Counted from the first letter of the stretch, positions 8,545-18,023 are shown. The stretch: DNA of 64,000 nucleotides from Halomicrobium salinisoli (GCF_020405185.1 NZ_CP084463.1:2604001-2668000); one strand, 5' to 3'. Made by a program: numbers and translations. The notes: generated from the sequence alone by a model not told the origin.

Positions 8545-9021
8545 CTACTCGTAGACGTCGGTGTACTCGGGGTCGGTGAACTCCTCCAGCCGCGCCGGCG
8601 TCAGCGGGAACACCGCCTCGGGCGTCCCGGCGGCGGCCCACAGTTCGTCGAACGAGCGGACGGCCGGGTCGGCCAGGACCGGGAGGTCTTCCTCGTGGCA
8701 GAACGGCGGCACCCCGCCGATACTCCACCCGGTCGCCGCCGTCACCTCGTCCGGGTCCGCGGTCCGGACCGCGCCGGGCTCGGCGTCGAACGCCGCGGCC
8801 AGTTCCGCCTCGTCGACGCGGTGCTCGCCGCTCGTGAGCGCGAGGACGGTCCGGTCGCCGACGCGCAGCACGATGCTCTTGACGATCTGAGCGACGTCGC
8901 AGCCGACGGCCGCCGCCGCGTCCGCGGCCGTCTCCGTCCCCTCGTCGAACTCCCGGACGCCGGGCTCGAATCCGTACTCGTCGCTCGCCCGTTCGCGGAA
9001 CTCCTCGGCCCTCGGATGCAC
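8545..9021 (-). CDS. YbaK/EbsC-type aminoacyl-tRNA deacylase
   Basis: 158 residues, the standard length. The fold is visible through CDVAQIVKSIVLRVGDRTVL, the Gly-rich GWSIGGVPPF loop and FPLTPARLEEFTD. The conserved lysine in IVKSIV (about residue 48) is the residue used by YbaK/ProX enzymes, which hydrolyse mischarged tRNA such as Cys-tRNAPro or Ala-tRNAPro. An A-rich run just upstream (about 9030-9045) gives a plausible minus-strand promoter. It stands alone, convergent with the reductase at 7503-8519. Confidence 0.88.
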   Translation of the reverse strand: MHPRAEEFRERASDEYGFEPGVREFDEGTETAADAAAAVGCDVAQIVKSIVLRVGDRTVLALTSGEHRVDEAELAAAFDAEPGAVRTADPDEVTAATGWSIGGVPPFCHEEDLPVLADPAVRSFDELWAAAGTPEAVFPLTPARLEEFTDPEYTDVYE

Positions 9022-9064
9022 GTACTCCGGTGGGAAAACGCGACAGTTAGCCGTTCCGATAGCC

Positions 9065-9586
9065 TCACTCGGAGACCCGGGCGCCGCCGCTGGCCGACCC
9101 AGAGGCCCCCGCGCTGTTCGCGTCCCCGAACAGCGTCGTCGCGGTCTCGTCGTCGTGCTCGACGATCACCCGCCACGGGTCGTCGCCGGCCGGGATCCGC
9201 ATCCGCGCCTCGTACCGGGCGTACGCGGCGCAGTCCCGCGCCTCCGCGTCGGTCGCCTCCGTCGGCACCGAGAGGACGTAGGTCGTCTCGTTCAGCCGCT
9301 CGAAGGTCGGTCCACCGACGGCGTAGGCGGTGTCCGGCAGCGAGATGTTCTGCGAGTGGGTGATCTCCGTGTTCGCGCCGCCGCCCGAGACCGCGGTCGA
9401 GCTGTTCGCCATGAAGTCGTCGGTGCAGTGCGCTCCGGTCGATTCGAAGCCCAGCAGCGCCGGCGGGTGCTCCTCCCCGGCGAACAGGCCCGCCGCGGGG
9501 CCGACGCCGGCGACGGCGCTTCCGACGCCGGCGGCCGCGACGAGCGCGACTGCCGCCAGGGCCGCGGCGACGTATCGTCCGTTCAT
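9065..9586 (-). CDS. Secreted hypothetical protein
   Basis: 173 residues. A clear signal peptide or anchor (VAAALAAVALVAAAGVGSAV, residues 5-25) precedes an exported domain with two Cys (AHCTDDF near residue 54 and ARDCAAYA near 118) that could form a disulphide, and N-x-S/T sequons (NSST, NIS). The C-terminus is Gly/Ser/Ala-rich. GTTATCCTC on the minus strand around 9613-9621 fits a TATA-like element about 30 nt before the ATG. Not recognised beyond being a haloarchaeal exported protein. Confidence 0.65.
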   Translation of the reverse strand: MNGRYVAAALAAVALVAAAGVGSAVAGVGPAAGLFAGEEHPPALLGFESTGAHCTDDFMANSSTAVSGGGANTEITHSQNISLPDTAYAVGGPTFERLNETTYVLSVPTEATDAEARDCAAYARYEARMRIPAGDDPWRVIVEHDDETATTLFGDANSAGASGSASGGARVSE

Positions 9587-9685
9587 ACCCCGCCGTTGCG
9601 CCGGTACGAGGATAACGGCGCGGGTCGCTCAAAACCCGCTTCGACCGACCGGGCGGTGTCGGCGGAAGCTTTCATATGTACGAAG

Positions 9686-9721
9686 TATAAATATTCCGAA
9701 TTAACAGTGGGAAAGTATTTA
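9686..9721 (+). promoter_or_regulatory. AT-rich promoter region of the Tat lipoprotein gene
   Basis: Two AT-rich boxes lie upstream of the ATG at 9747: TATAAATATT (9686-9695) and AAAGTATTTA (9712-9721). The second is 26-35 nt from the ATG and best fits a leaderless start; the first may act as a second promoter or regulator-binding region. Confidence 0.5.
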
Positions 9722-9746
9722 CCCGCGGAGCGGACAGGGCAACGCG

Positions 9747-10448
9747 ATGGTCACTCGACGGGACCTCCTCCGGCGGGCCGGCGGCGCGGTCGCGGTCGGT
9801 CTCGCGGGGTGTTCGGGGCCGACGCGGGACGCCGACGCGTCGCCCGACACGGCCGGGCCGGGGACGGACGGTCGCTCGTCTATCGCGGAGGCGTCCCCGA
9901 CGCCGGACCGGTCGCCGTCGGCGCCGTCGATGGCCGCCAGCGTCGTCCGGCAGGCCGCCCGCGACCACCCCGCGCGGGTGCGGGCCACCGTCCGGAACCC
10001 CAGCTCCGAGAGCGTCGAGCTCCGGTACGGAGCGACGCTTCTGTTCACGGATCACTCGGACCACGACGACCGCGGGAACCACGAGGACCACGGGACACCA
10101 GCCTGGCCCGAGGCGCTGGTGCTCGACCCCGTGACGTACGTCGGCCCGTGGGACGAACCGGTCCGGAGCGACGACGAGTGCTGGCGGTTCCCGTCCGAGG
10201 GGCGGACGCCCGTCCAGGACGTCCTGCAGAAGCGGGCGCTCCCGCCCGGAGAGAGCCGCGGCGTGGCGTACGACGTCTACACGCGCGGGACCGACCGCCC
10301 CTGTCTCCCGGAGGGGTCCTACCGCTTCGTGGACGGCGGCGGCGTGCGCCTCGACGAGTGGCGGGGAGCGGTCTTCGCGCTCACCGTCGACGTCGCCCCG
10401 GACGGGACGCTGTCCGCGCGCGCGGAGCTAACGCTGGACGGGCACTGA
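9747..10448 (+). CDS. Tat-exported lipoprotein of unknown function
   Basis: 233 residues. The N-terminus has a twin-arginine motif (TRRDLLRRAGG) and a lipobox (LAGC, lipidated Cys about residue 23), followed by a Ser/Pro/Thr-rich linker. The body is a beta-rich domain resembling an intracellular-proteinase-inhibitor/CARDB type fold (VRATVRNPSSESVELRYGAT). It carries a His/Asp-rich insertion near residue 95 (HSDHDDRGNHEDHG) that could bind metal. Two Cys occur at about 151 and 192. Convergent with the ABC permease that follows. Function unknown. Confidence 0.72.
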   Translation: MVTRRDLLRRAGGAVAVGLAGCSGPTRDADASPDTAGPGTDGRSSIAEASPTPDRSPSAPSMAASVVRQAARDHPARVRATVRNPSSESVELRYGATLLFTDHSDHDDRGNHEDHGTPAWPEALVLDPVTYVGPWDEPVRSDDECWRFPSEGRTPVQDVLQKRALPPGESRGVAYDVYTRGTDRPCLPEGSYRFVDGGGVRLDEWRGAVFALTVDVAPDGTLSARAELTLDGH

Positions 10449-10489
10449 CGGTGCCGGGTGGCGCCGCGGCCGACGTTCCTCCGGGCCGA

Positions 10490-11932
10490 TCAGGCGCCCG
10501 TCCGATAGCGGGCCGTCCACTTCGGCCGCGCGCGCCGGTAGAGCCCGACGCCGACGACTGCGAGACAGCAGCCGCCGAGCCCGAGCGCGGCGAGCAGCCC
10601 CGCGGAGAGGGGCGCGAGCGCGAACCCCGCGACGAGGACCGGGACCAGCGGGACGGCGGTCGCGGCGCCGAAGACGGCGAACAGCGCGCCGTCGAAGAGG
10701 AACTCGTCCGGGGAGAGCCCGGCGAGGTAGACGGTCGTCCCGAAGACGTGGCAGGCGACGCCGACGAGCAGGACGGCGCCGACGAGGGCCTCCAGAAGCG
10801 GACCGCCGCGCCACGCCAGCGCGGCCGCGTAGAACCCCAGCCCGACGAGCGGGCCCAGCAGCAGGAAGGCCCTGAACTTCGCGTCGAGGACGTCGGCGGT
10901 CGTCACCGGGTGGACCAGGTAGGCGTCGACGCCGTCGGCCTGGGTGAGCCAGTTGTAGGTGGTAAAGCCCGAGAGCCCGAGGACGGCGCCGAAGGAGACG
11001 CCGACGGAGGGCGCGACGCCCGTGATCCGGCCGGCCAGGTCGACCAGGCCGGCGGTGACGCCGAAGAGGATTGCCGCCGAGAACAGCACCTTCCCGAACC
11101 CGGCGGAGCTGCGGTGGACGTCCAGCAGCGTCCGGGTCGCCAGCGGGTCGCCGATCCGGTCGAGCCAGCGGCGGAAGGCGGGCCCCGCGGTGCGAGCGGG
11201 CCGGCGACCGGTCGCGTCGAACGCCGCGGCGGCGACCGCGAACACGGCCCCGAGAACCGCGAGCGACGCCCCGAACCGGGGGAGGGTCGGCGTGCGGAAC
11301 GCGCCGTAGGGGGTGTACGCCGCGAGGTCGACGCCGCCGGCCCACGCGAGGCCGACGCCCGCGGCGACCGCGGCCAGCACCGCCAGCCCGGGGATCCCCC
11401 GCCGCGCGAGGCCGATGGCCGAGATCGTCGTCCCCAGGCCGAGGACGAACGAAAGCGTCAGGGTCGCCCACAGCAGGAGGACGGTCCCGGCCGCCGCCGC
11501 GACGCCCTCGACCGGGCCGCCGAGGACGGCCGGCGTCGCGCCGACCGCGATCGGCAGCAGGAAGAGTCCGGCGTAGTAGACGACGTCCTTGACGACGAAG
11601 ACGGCCAGGACCCGGCGCCGCGAGAGCGGGAGCGTCCGGGCCGAGAAGACCAGCAGCGTCACGTCGCCCAGGAGGTTCCGGAGCGCGTCCCGGCCGACGA
11701 AGCCGATGGAGCCGGTGTGGAGCCCGAAGACGAACGCCAGCGCGTGGAGGCCGGCGACGACGGCGTCGGGCGTCGTGCCGGTGGCGACCAGCAGCGCCGC
11801 CGCACCGGCGACGAGGGCGGCGACGACCAGCGGGAACAGCTCGAACCGCCGCCCGCGGAACAGGTGGTCGTGGAGCCGCCACTCCTCCCGGAGCATCTCG
11901 ACGAAGAGGCGGCGCGTCCGCCCGTCAGTCAT
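10490..11932 (-). CDS. ABC-2 type exporter permease
   Basis: 480 residues with about 12 hydrophobic segments, the length expected of a fused two-half ABC-2 permease. The start ATG overlaps the stop of the ATPase gene by 8 nt, so the two are co-translated. A cytoplasmic N-terminus (REEWRLHDHLFRGRRFELFP) and an inter-domain loop with Arg-rich segments near residue 240 agree with inside-positive topology. With the adjacent ATPase it should form an exporter; substrate is unknown, and neighbouring genes (SIMPL lipoprotein, Tat lipoprotein) give no clear hint. Confidence 0.82.
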   Translation of the reverse strand: MTDGRTRRLFVEMLREEWRLHDHLFRGRRFELFPLVVAALVAGAAALLVATGTTPDAVVAGLHALAFVFGLHTGSIGFVGRDALRNLLGDVTLLVFSARTLPLSRRRVLAVFVVKDVVYYAGLFLLPIAVGATPAVLGGPVEGVAAAAGTVLLLWATLTLSFVLGLGTTISAIGLARRGIPGLAVLAAVAAGVGLAWAGGVDLAAYTPYGAFRTPTLPRFGASLAVLGAVFAVAAAAFDATGRRPARTAGPAFRRWLDRIGDPLATRTLLDVHRSSAGFGKVLFSAAILFGVTAGLVDLAGRITGVAPSVGVSFGAVLGLSGFTTYNWLTQADGVDAYLVHPVTTADVLDAKFRAFLLLGPLVGLGFYAAALAWRGGPLLEALVGAVLLVGVACHVFGTTVYLAGLSPDEFLFDGALFAVFGAATAVPLVPVLVAGFALAPLSAGLLAALGLGGCCLAVVGVGLYRRARPKWTARYRTGA

Positions 11933-12680
11933 GGCTCACCCGGGCCGCGGGGCCGTCCGCCTCGACGCCGGCGTCCACCCGGTCGAGGAAGACGTCGAGC
12001 AGCGTCTCGCCGTCGGGCAGTTCGGACGGCCGGACGTCGGCGACGAGCTCGCCGCCGTAGACGACGCCCACGCGCGAGCACAGCTCCGCCGCCACGTCCA
12101 CGTCGTGGGTCGTGAGGACGAGCGTGTTCCCCGCCGCCCGGTACTCGCCGAGGAACCGCTTGACCCGCTCCTGGACGATGGGATCGAGGTTGGCCAGCGG
12201 CTCGTCGATGAACACGACCTCGGGCTCGTGGAGGAACGCGGCGGCGATCATGGCCTTCTGCTGTTGCCCGCGCGAGAGGTCCGACGAGAGGGTGTCCAGT
12301 TGCTCCGCGAAGCCGAGTCGCTCGGCCCACGTCGCCGTCCGCTCGTCGATCCGCTCCTCGTCGAGCCCGCGGACCGCGCCGACGAAGGCGAAGTACTCGC
12401 GCGGCGTCAGGAAGCTCGGCGGCGACTCCTTCTCCGGGAGGATCCCGACCCGCTCGCGGACCGCCGTCGGCCGCTCGACCGGGTCGACGCCCAGCACCGA
12501 GACGCGACCGCCGTCCGGCACGAGCTGGCCTGTCAGGACCTCCATCGTCGTGGTCTTGCCCGCTCCGTTGGGCCCGAGCAGGCCGAACAGTTCGCCCTCG
12601 TCGATCTCCAGCGAGAGCCCGTCGACCGCTCTGACGTCGCCGTACGCCTTCTCCAGTCCCTCGATGTGAATTGCTGGCAC
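11925..12680 (-). CDS. ABC transporter ATP-binding protein (ABC-2 exporter)
   Basis: 251 residues from the GTG at 12680. It shows Walker A GPNGAGKTT, the signature LSRGQQQK, Walker B VVFIDEPLANLD and the H-loop LVLTTHDV. LPEKESPPSFLTPREYF is typical of the multidrug/ABC-2 exporter class. The frame stays open up to a start at 12713, but a TATA-like TTATTG on the minus strand (about 12705-12712) would put the transcript start near 12680, so the GTG is preferred. It forms an operon with the permease immediately downstream. Confidence 0.88.
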   Translation of the reverse strand: MPAIHIEGLEKAYGDVRAVDGLSLEIDEGELFGLLGPNGAGKTTTMEVLTGQLVPDGGRVSVLGVDPVERPTAVRERVGILPEKESPPSFLTPREYFAFVGAVRGLDEERIDERTATWAERLGFAEQLDTLSSDLSRGQQQKAMIAAAFLHEPEVVFIDEPLANLDPIVQERVKRFLGEYRAAGNTLVLTTHDVDVAAELCSRVGVVYGGELVADVRPSELPDGETLLDVFLDRVDAGVEADGPAARVSHD

Positions 12681-12761
12681 GGGAGTCCGGAGACGGTCGT
12701 CTCGCGGGGACAATAAGCGCTGTGGGCCGGATCGCGCGTCCGAGACGTCGCGCGACCGACG

Positions 12762-13565
12762 TTACTCGATGGCGTAGCGGACCTGCACGCTGGCGGAGAC
12801 GGTCACCTCGCCGGGTTCGACGCCGGTCGAGGCGCCCGGCGTCTCCGTCGCGGCCGCGTCGGCGGCGTAGGACACCTCTCGCTCGACGGGCGTCACCCCG
12901 CCGCCGGCGGTGTCGACGACGGTCGCCTCGACGATCGAGGCGCCGATCTCGTCGGCGACCGTCTCGGCCTCGTCGCGGGCCCCCTGGATCGCCCCCCGGA
13001 GCGCCTCCTCCCTGAGGGTCGCCCGCTTCTCGTCCGAGAGGGTGAACGTCACCCGGCCGACCTGGTCGGCGCCGCCGTCGACGGCCGCGTCGATCACCGC
13101 CCCGACGTCGTCGATGGCCGCGACCTCGACCCTGAAGGCGTGGGTCCCCCGGTAGGTGACGTACTCGTCGGCCTCCTCGGAGCCGGGGCGGACGCCGTCC
13201 TCCTCCATCGCCCGGCGGTCGTGGCGCTCGCGGATGTGGAAGTCTTCCGTCGTCACGGCGTCCTCCTCGAGGCCGAAGTCGAGCAGCGCCTGGCGCAGTT
13301 CCTCCGCCCGGGTCGCCAGTTCGTCGCGCACGTCGCCGGCGGTGTCGCCGCTGGCCTCGACGCCCACGTGCAGGACCGCGAGGTCGGGATCGCCCCGCGT
13401 CTCGCCGGTGTTGCTGACGACGATCGATCGCGAGGTTCGGCGCTCGACCGTCGGCGTCCCCGTCTGTGCGGCGGCGCTGCCGTCGTTTCCGTCCATTCCG
13501 AGACAGCCAGACACCGCGGCCGCGGCGGCGCCGGCCGTCGCAGCGAGCAGTTCGCGTCGTTGCAT
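12762..13565 (-). CDS. SIMPL (DUF541) domain lipoprotein
   Basis: 267 residues. The signal has an RRELLAAT motif and lipobox VSGC (Cys about residue 21), so it is probably Tat-exported and lipid-anchored. The mature part is the SIMPL/DUF541 fold: residues about 60-150 (GDPDLAVLHVGVEASGD ... LLDFGLEEDAVTTEDFHI) and the C-terminal repeat ending VTVSASVQVRYAIE. These proteins are widespread cell-envelope proteins of poorly known function, linked in bacteria to stress tolerance. It lies upstream of the ABC exporter on the same strand, separated by about 80 nt. Confidence 0.85.
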   Translation of the reverse strand: MQRRELLAATAGAAAAAVSGCLGMDGNDGSAAAQTGTPTVERRTSRSIVVSNTGETRGDPDLAVLHVGVEASGDTAGDVRDELATRAEELRQALLDFGLEEDAVTTEDFHIRERHDRRAMEEDGVRPGSEEADEYVTYRGTHAFRVEVAAIDDVGAVIDAAVDGGADQVGRVTFTLSDEKRATLREEALRGAIQGARDEAETVADEIGASIVEATVVDTAGGGVTPVEREVSYAADAAATETPGASTGVEPGEVTVSASVQVRYAIE

Positions 13566-13685
13566 ACGAGACCCGTTCCGCGGGCGAAGTAGTCAAGGCT
13601 CGTATGGATCAAAACGGGCTTTGAGCGACTCGCCGTCGCGCTCCGCGGATCAGGCCGCCCGGTCCCGCGGACCGTCCCAGCCGCC

Positions 13686-14699
13686 CTACGCGCCGTCGTC
13701 GGCCACGCCGCCGTCGCTGGCCGCCCGGTCGGCGGGCGCGGCCGAGCGGTCGGGGTCGCCGCCGGGCGGCGTCACGGACTCGAGGACGGACCCGACGACC
13801 GCCGCGGGCGTCACGTCGCTGAGGTCGGCGTCGGTGCCCAGCACCAGCCGGTGGATCAGGACCGGTTCGGCCAGCGCCTTGACGTCGTCGGGGATGACGT
13901 AGTCGCGGCCGTCGATGGCGGCCCGGGCCTTCGCCGTGTTGAGGAAGGCGATGGACGCGCGCGGTGACGCCCCGTGGACGACGTCCGGGTGGTCCCGCGT
14001 CGCGGCCACCACGTCGAGCAGGTACTCCCGGACGGCGTCGTCGACGTGGACGTCGGTGACCGCCTCGCGCGCGGACTGGATGTCCGACGGGGAGACGACC
14101 CGCTCGACGTCGCCCGGTCCCAGCGACGGGGCGTCGTCGAAGCGGTCGACGATTTCCCGCTCGGCGGCCCGCTCGGGCAGGTCGACGGTCAGCTTCTGCT
14201 GGAAGCGGTCGCGCTGGGCCTCGGGGAGCTCGAAGGTGCCCTCCATCTCGATGGGGTTCTGGGTGGCGACGACCATGAACGGGTCGGGCAGGGCGAGCGT
14301 CTCCCCCTCGATGGAGACCTGCCGCTCGGCCATGGCCTCCAGCAGGGCCGACTGGGCCTTCGGCGTCGCGCGGTTGATCTCGTCGGCGACGACGACGTTC
14401 GCGAACACCGGGCCCTTCCGCAGCTCGAACTCGCCGGTCCCCTCGCGGTAGACGGCGCTGCCGGTGACGTCGGCCGGGAGGATGTCCGGCGTCATCTGGA
14501 TGCGGGTGTACTCCAGGCCCGTCGCGCGGGCGAAGACGTTGGCCAGAGTGGTCTTGGCGACGCCGGGAACGCCCTCGAGGAGCACGTGCCCGCGGGTCAG
14601 CAGGGCGATCGAGAGGTGCTCGACGACGTCCCCGGAACCGACGAGGACGGTCGAGACCTCCTCGTCGATCGCCTCGTGGAGGCCGGCTGGATCAGTCAT
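13686..14699 (-). CDS. MoxR-family AAA+ ATPase
   Basis: 337 residues. Walker A GVPGVAKTTL (about residue 40), Walker B VVADEINRA (about 107), the sensor-1 region VVATQNPIEMEGTFELPEAQ and the LID region SPRASIAFLNTAKARA place it firmly in the MoxR/RavA clade. MoxR ATPases work with DUF58 and vWA proteins in assembly or maturation. Here it is last in a three-gene operon, overlapping the DUF4350 gene by 8 nt, while the DUF58 gene lies in a separate operon at 4556-7402. The C-terminus is extended by about 30 Asp/Ala-rich residues. Confidence 0.92.
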   Translation of the reverse strand: MTDPAGLHEAIDEEVSTVLVGSGDVVEHLSIALLTRGHVLLEGVPGVAKTTLANVFARATGLEYTRIQMTPDILPADVTGSAVYREGTGEFELRKGPVFANVVVADEINRATPKAQSALLEAMAERQVSIEGETLALPDPFMVVATQNPIEMEGTFELPEAQRDRFQQKLTVDLPERAAEREIVDRFDDAPSLGPGDVERVVSPSDIQSAREAVTDVHVDDAVREYLLDVVAATRDHPDVVHGASPRASIAFLNTAKARAAIDGRDYVIPDDVKALAEPVLIHRLVLGTDADLSDVTPAAVVGSVLESVTPPGGDPDRSAAPADRAASDGGVADDGA

Positions 14700-15765
14700 C
14701 GCCCGTCGTTTTCTCCTCCGTTGTCATAATGCCTTGCGTTACGCGTTCGAGTCGCGCCTCGTCCCACTCGGGGCGGCGCTCGCGCAGGCGCTCGACGACG
14801 GCGTCGGGGCCGACGCTCGGTTCGGCGGCCGGCGCGGACTGCCGGCGCCGCGACCGGACGGCGGCGACGCCCGCCCGGAGCCGCGGCCAGCCGGCGATCA
14901 GCAGGAGCCCGCCCAGCCCGACCAGGGCCTGGACGGCGGCCGAGTCGCGCAGCGCGAGCGCGGCCCCGGTCAGCGGCGGGACGCTCCCCGCGTGGGAGAC
15001 GTCGAAGACGGCCCGCTCGTGGTCCGCCAGCAGCGCGCGGGCGAACCGCTCGTTGTCCGGCTGGTCCAGCATCGCGTTGATGAACAGGCTGGGGTCGCTC
15101 ACGACGACCACGCGGCCCTCGCCGACGGCCTCGACGGTCGCCACGGGACGGCTGGCCAGCGCCTCGTCGTCGTCGAGTTCGCCGTCCCGGTCCCCGTCGA
15201 GGTAGGCGAACGAGGAGGTGGCAGCGAGCGTCGTCGCGTTACCCCCGGCCTCGACGACGCTCCCGTGGTTCAGCGTCAGCCGGTCGACCCCGTCGGTGTA
15301 GCGGTGGTCGCTGACGTCGGTCGCGACCGGCAGCGCCGGGCCGCCGGCGTAGTGACGCTCGTCGCGGACGAGCCGGCCGTCGACGCGCGCGTCGGCGCCG
15401 ACCGCGTCGAGGAGAGCGTTCCCACCGGACCCGAAGTCGGCCGCGACCAGCAGCGTCCCGCCGCCCTCGACGAACCGGCGGACGGCCGCGGCGTCCCGCT
15501 CGCCGTACGCCTCGTCGGGCGAGAGGGCGAACGCGACCGTCCCGTCGGCCTCGAACTCGTCGTACCGCGAGGCGTTCCGGAGGAGTTCGCCGTCGGCCGC
15601 CCCGTCCTCCGCCAGCGACTGGAGCGACGACGAGCCGTCCCAGCCCGGGTTGAACGCGCCGAAGGCGGCGCCCGACGTGGTACCTGCGACGAACAGGGCC
15701 AGGGCCACGACCGCGGCGAAGGCGTACAGCGCCAGCCGCGGGGTGGCGCGGTCGGACAGCGCCAC
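14692..15765 (-). CDS. DUF4350 domain membrane protein
   Basis: 357 residues from a GTG directly abutting the previous stop. An N-terminal transmembrane helix (LALYAFAAVVALALFVAGTT) is followed by a large outside domain with the GATase-like/DUF4350 core (VRRFVEGGGTLLVAADFGSG; GRVVVVSDPSLFINAMLDQP), a second hydrophobic helix near residue 285, and an Arg-rich cytoplasmic tail. DUF4350 proteins commonly sit between MoxR and DUF58 genes, and the fold resembles a catalytically inactive glutamine-amidotransferase. It probably joins the membrane complex served by MoxR. Confidence 0.85.
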   Translation of the reverse strand: MALSDRATPRLALYAFAAVVALALFVAGTTSGAAFGAFNPGWDGSSSLQSLAEDGAADGELLRNASRYDEFEADGTVAFALSPDEAYGERDAAAVRRFVEGGGTLLVAADFGSGGNALLDAVGADARVDGRLVRDERHYAGGPALPVATDVSDHRYTDGVDRLTLNHGSVVEAGGNATTLAATSSFAYLDGDRDGELDDDEALASRPVATVEAVGEGRVVVVSDPSLFINAMLDQPDNERFARALLADHERAVFDVSHAGSVPPLTGAALALRDSAAVQALVGLGGLLLIAGWPRLRAGVAAVRSRRRQSAPAAEPSVGPDAVVERLRERRPEWDEARLERVTQGIMTTEEKTTGDD

Positions 15766-16041
15766 TCAGATCACCCCCGGCGGGAGGATCTCGAGGATCC
15801 GCCGGATCACGACGTAGCCGAACCCGATCAGCCCGAGGGCGACGAGCCAGACGAGCCGGCGGCGCCACCGCGGCGTCACCGCGAAGGGCGCCGTCAGTTC
15901 GACGACGATCAGGAAGCCGATCAGCGACACGACGAAGAACAGCTCCAGCGAGAGCGCGCCCAGGGCGGCCAGCCCCACGACGGCGGCGAGCATCCACGCC
16001 ACCTGTCCCGCGATGAACTGCTGGCGTCGTCGCGTCGCCAT
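15766..16041 (-). CDS. Small three-helix membrane protein of the MoxR operon
   Basis: 91 residues from the ATG at 16041, which lies 25-30 nt behind a minus-strand GTATAC box (16066-16071). It has three hydrophobic segments separated by short Arg-rich loops (TPRWRRRLVW). The stop abuts the GTG of the DUF4350 gene. The frame is open upstream to 16152, but that extension crosses the promoter and is rejected. First gene of the operon; function unknown, likely a small subunit of the MoxR-associated complex. Confidence 0.75.
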   Translation of the reverse strand: MATRRRQQFIAGQVAWMLAAVVGLAALGALSLELFFVVSLIGFLIVVELTAPFAVTPRWRRRLVWLVALGLIGFGYVVIRRILEILPPGVI

Positions 16042-16181
16042 GATAGTTTGCGGTGCTCCCGCCGAGTATACAAGCGTTGCGCTCGTCCCACTGGTCCGCG
16101 TCGTCCGTCGCTTCCGCACGTACCTGCGAGATACATTCTGGATCCCCGTCATTTATTACGAGCCGAACAGTTCGACTCCGT
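16042..16181. promoter_or_regulatory. Divergent promoter region
   Basis: A 140-nt gap between the MoxR operon (minus) and a secreted-protein gene (plus). The minus-strand TATA-like GTATAC is at 16066-16071 and the plus-strand ATTTATTA at about 16151-16158, each 24-31 nt from its ATG. Both transcripts are predicted to be leaderless. Confidence 0.6.
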
Positions 16182-17243
16182 ATGAAACGCCTCCTGGTGG
16201 GTGTGACCCTCTGTCTGCTCGCGGTCGGTGCAGCGGCCACCGCGAGCCCGGTGGTGGCGCAGGACGACTACTCCCTGACGGTCGAGAACTCGCTCGACGT
16301 ACCGACGCAGAACGTCGAGTACGGCGGCGACACCTACGAGATCTCCTCGATCGGCGTCGTCGACCCCGGCGGGACCGTCCAGGTGTCCGCTTCCGGACCG
16401 AGCGACGGATACGAGATCGCCCTCCTCACCGGCGACGAGGACGTCGCAGACTCGCGGCAGGTCTCCGGCGACGCGAGCACGACCTTCTCCATGAGTTCCC
16501 GCACGGGCACGTACTTCCTCGCGCTGAACGTCGACGGCGAGCGCGAGCGCATCCAGCCCGTGGTCGTCGAGGGGTACGACGTCTCCCTGTCGATCCCCGA
16601 GAACGCGACCGAGGGCGAGCCCGTGGACGCGACCGTCGACGTCGAGCGCCGCGACGGCACCCGGAAGGACGTCGAGTCCGTCGAGGTCGTGCTGTGGAAC
16701 GACGACTACAACCGGACGGTCACGATCGACGGCGACGGCGAGGGCCAGTACAACACGACGGTGACCGTCGACGAGCCCGGCAACTTCACCGCGCACGCGA
16801 CCGTCCGCGGCGAGCAGACCATCGACGGCGAGAACGAACTGCTCGCGCTGAGCGATCGCCACGAGGTCAACGTCTCGGCGGCGCCCGAGGACGACTCCGA
16901 CGACGACACGGACGGCGGGGACTCCGGTGCCTCCGCCGGCGAGACCGACGGCAACGCCACCGAGACGGCCGACGGAAACGCCACCGCCACGGCAACCGAG
17001 GCGGCCGACGGCGACGGCACGGCGACGCCGACCGAGACGCCCACCGAGGGCGAGGGCGGCGGCGCCGAGCCCGAGGACACGGAGACCGACGACGGCGGCG
17101 TCGTCACCCCGGCAGACACGACCGAGCCCGACGAGTCCGCGGCCGAGGAGACGCCGACGGCCGGCGACGGCCCGGTCGGCCTCCCGGGGATGCTGAGCGC
17201 TCTGGCCGCGGCGCTGGCCGCGCTACGCCTCCGGCGGCACTGA
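16182..17243 (+). CDS. Secreted surface protein with C-terminal anchor (PGF-CTERM-like)
   Basis: 353 residues. A signal peptide (LLVGVTLCLLAVGAAATASP, cut near QDDYS) leads into two beta-sandwich domains (residues about 28-130 and 130-230) with sequons NNTT, NFT and NAT. A Thr/Glu/Asp/Gly-rich stalk (about 230-325) follows, then a hydrophobic C-terminus GLPGMLSALAAALAALRLRR. The stalk-helix-Arg layout is that of archaeosortase substrates, although the motif reads GLPGM rather than canonical PGFG. It lies 25 nt upstream of the ABC ATPase gene and may be in its operon, suggesting a surface role related to the exporter. Confidence 0.75.
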   Translation: MKRLLVGVTLCLLAVGAAATASPVVAQDDYSLTVENSLDVPTQNVEYGGDTYEISSIGVVDPGGTVQVSASGPSDGYEIALLTGDEDVADSRQVSGDASTTFSMSSRTGTYFLALNVDGERERIQPVVVEGYDVSLSIPENATEGEPVDATVDVERRDGTRKDVESVEVVLWNDDYNRTVTIDGDGEGQYNTTVTVDEPGNFTAHATVRGEQTIDGENELLALSDRHEVNVSAAPEDDSDDDTDGGDSGASAGETDGNATETADGNATATATEAADGDGTATPTETPTEGEGGGAEPEDTETDDGGVVTPADTTEPDESAAEETPTAGDGPVGLPGMLSALAAALAALRLRRH

Positions 17244-17268
17244 TGACCGCGGGCCACGTCGAGCGGCG

Positions 17269-17931
<663 letters not shown>

Positions 17932-17989
17932 CGACGGTCCTGTCGGCCGACAGGTCCCGCGACCCGTTGTTTGCGCGACAAGTGACAAG

Positions 17990-17998
17990 ATATTATAC
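17990..17998 (+). promoter_or_regulatory. TATA box of the FtsX/GT-C operon
   Basis: ATATTATAC lies 26-34 nt upstream of the GTG at 18024 and is the only AT-rich block in the gap between the two ATPase genes. It supports a leaderless start at 18024 for an operon running to 25858. Confidence 0.6.
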
Positions 17999-18023
17999 CG
18001 ATGCCGTCGTCGACTCCGCCAAC

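Noticed and set aside
9155..12115. A 986-codon open frame on the plus strand
   Set aside because: It runs antisense or out of frame across four well-supported genes. Its composition is Arg/Pro/Gly-rich with no domain, as expected in GC-rich DNA where stops are scarce.
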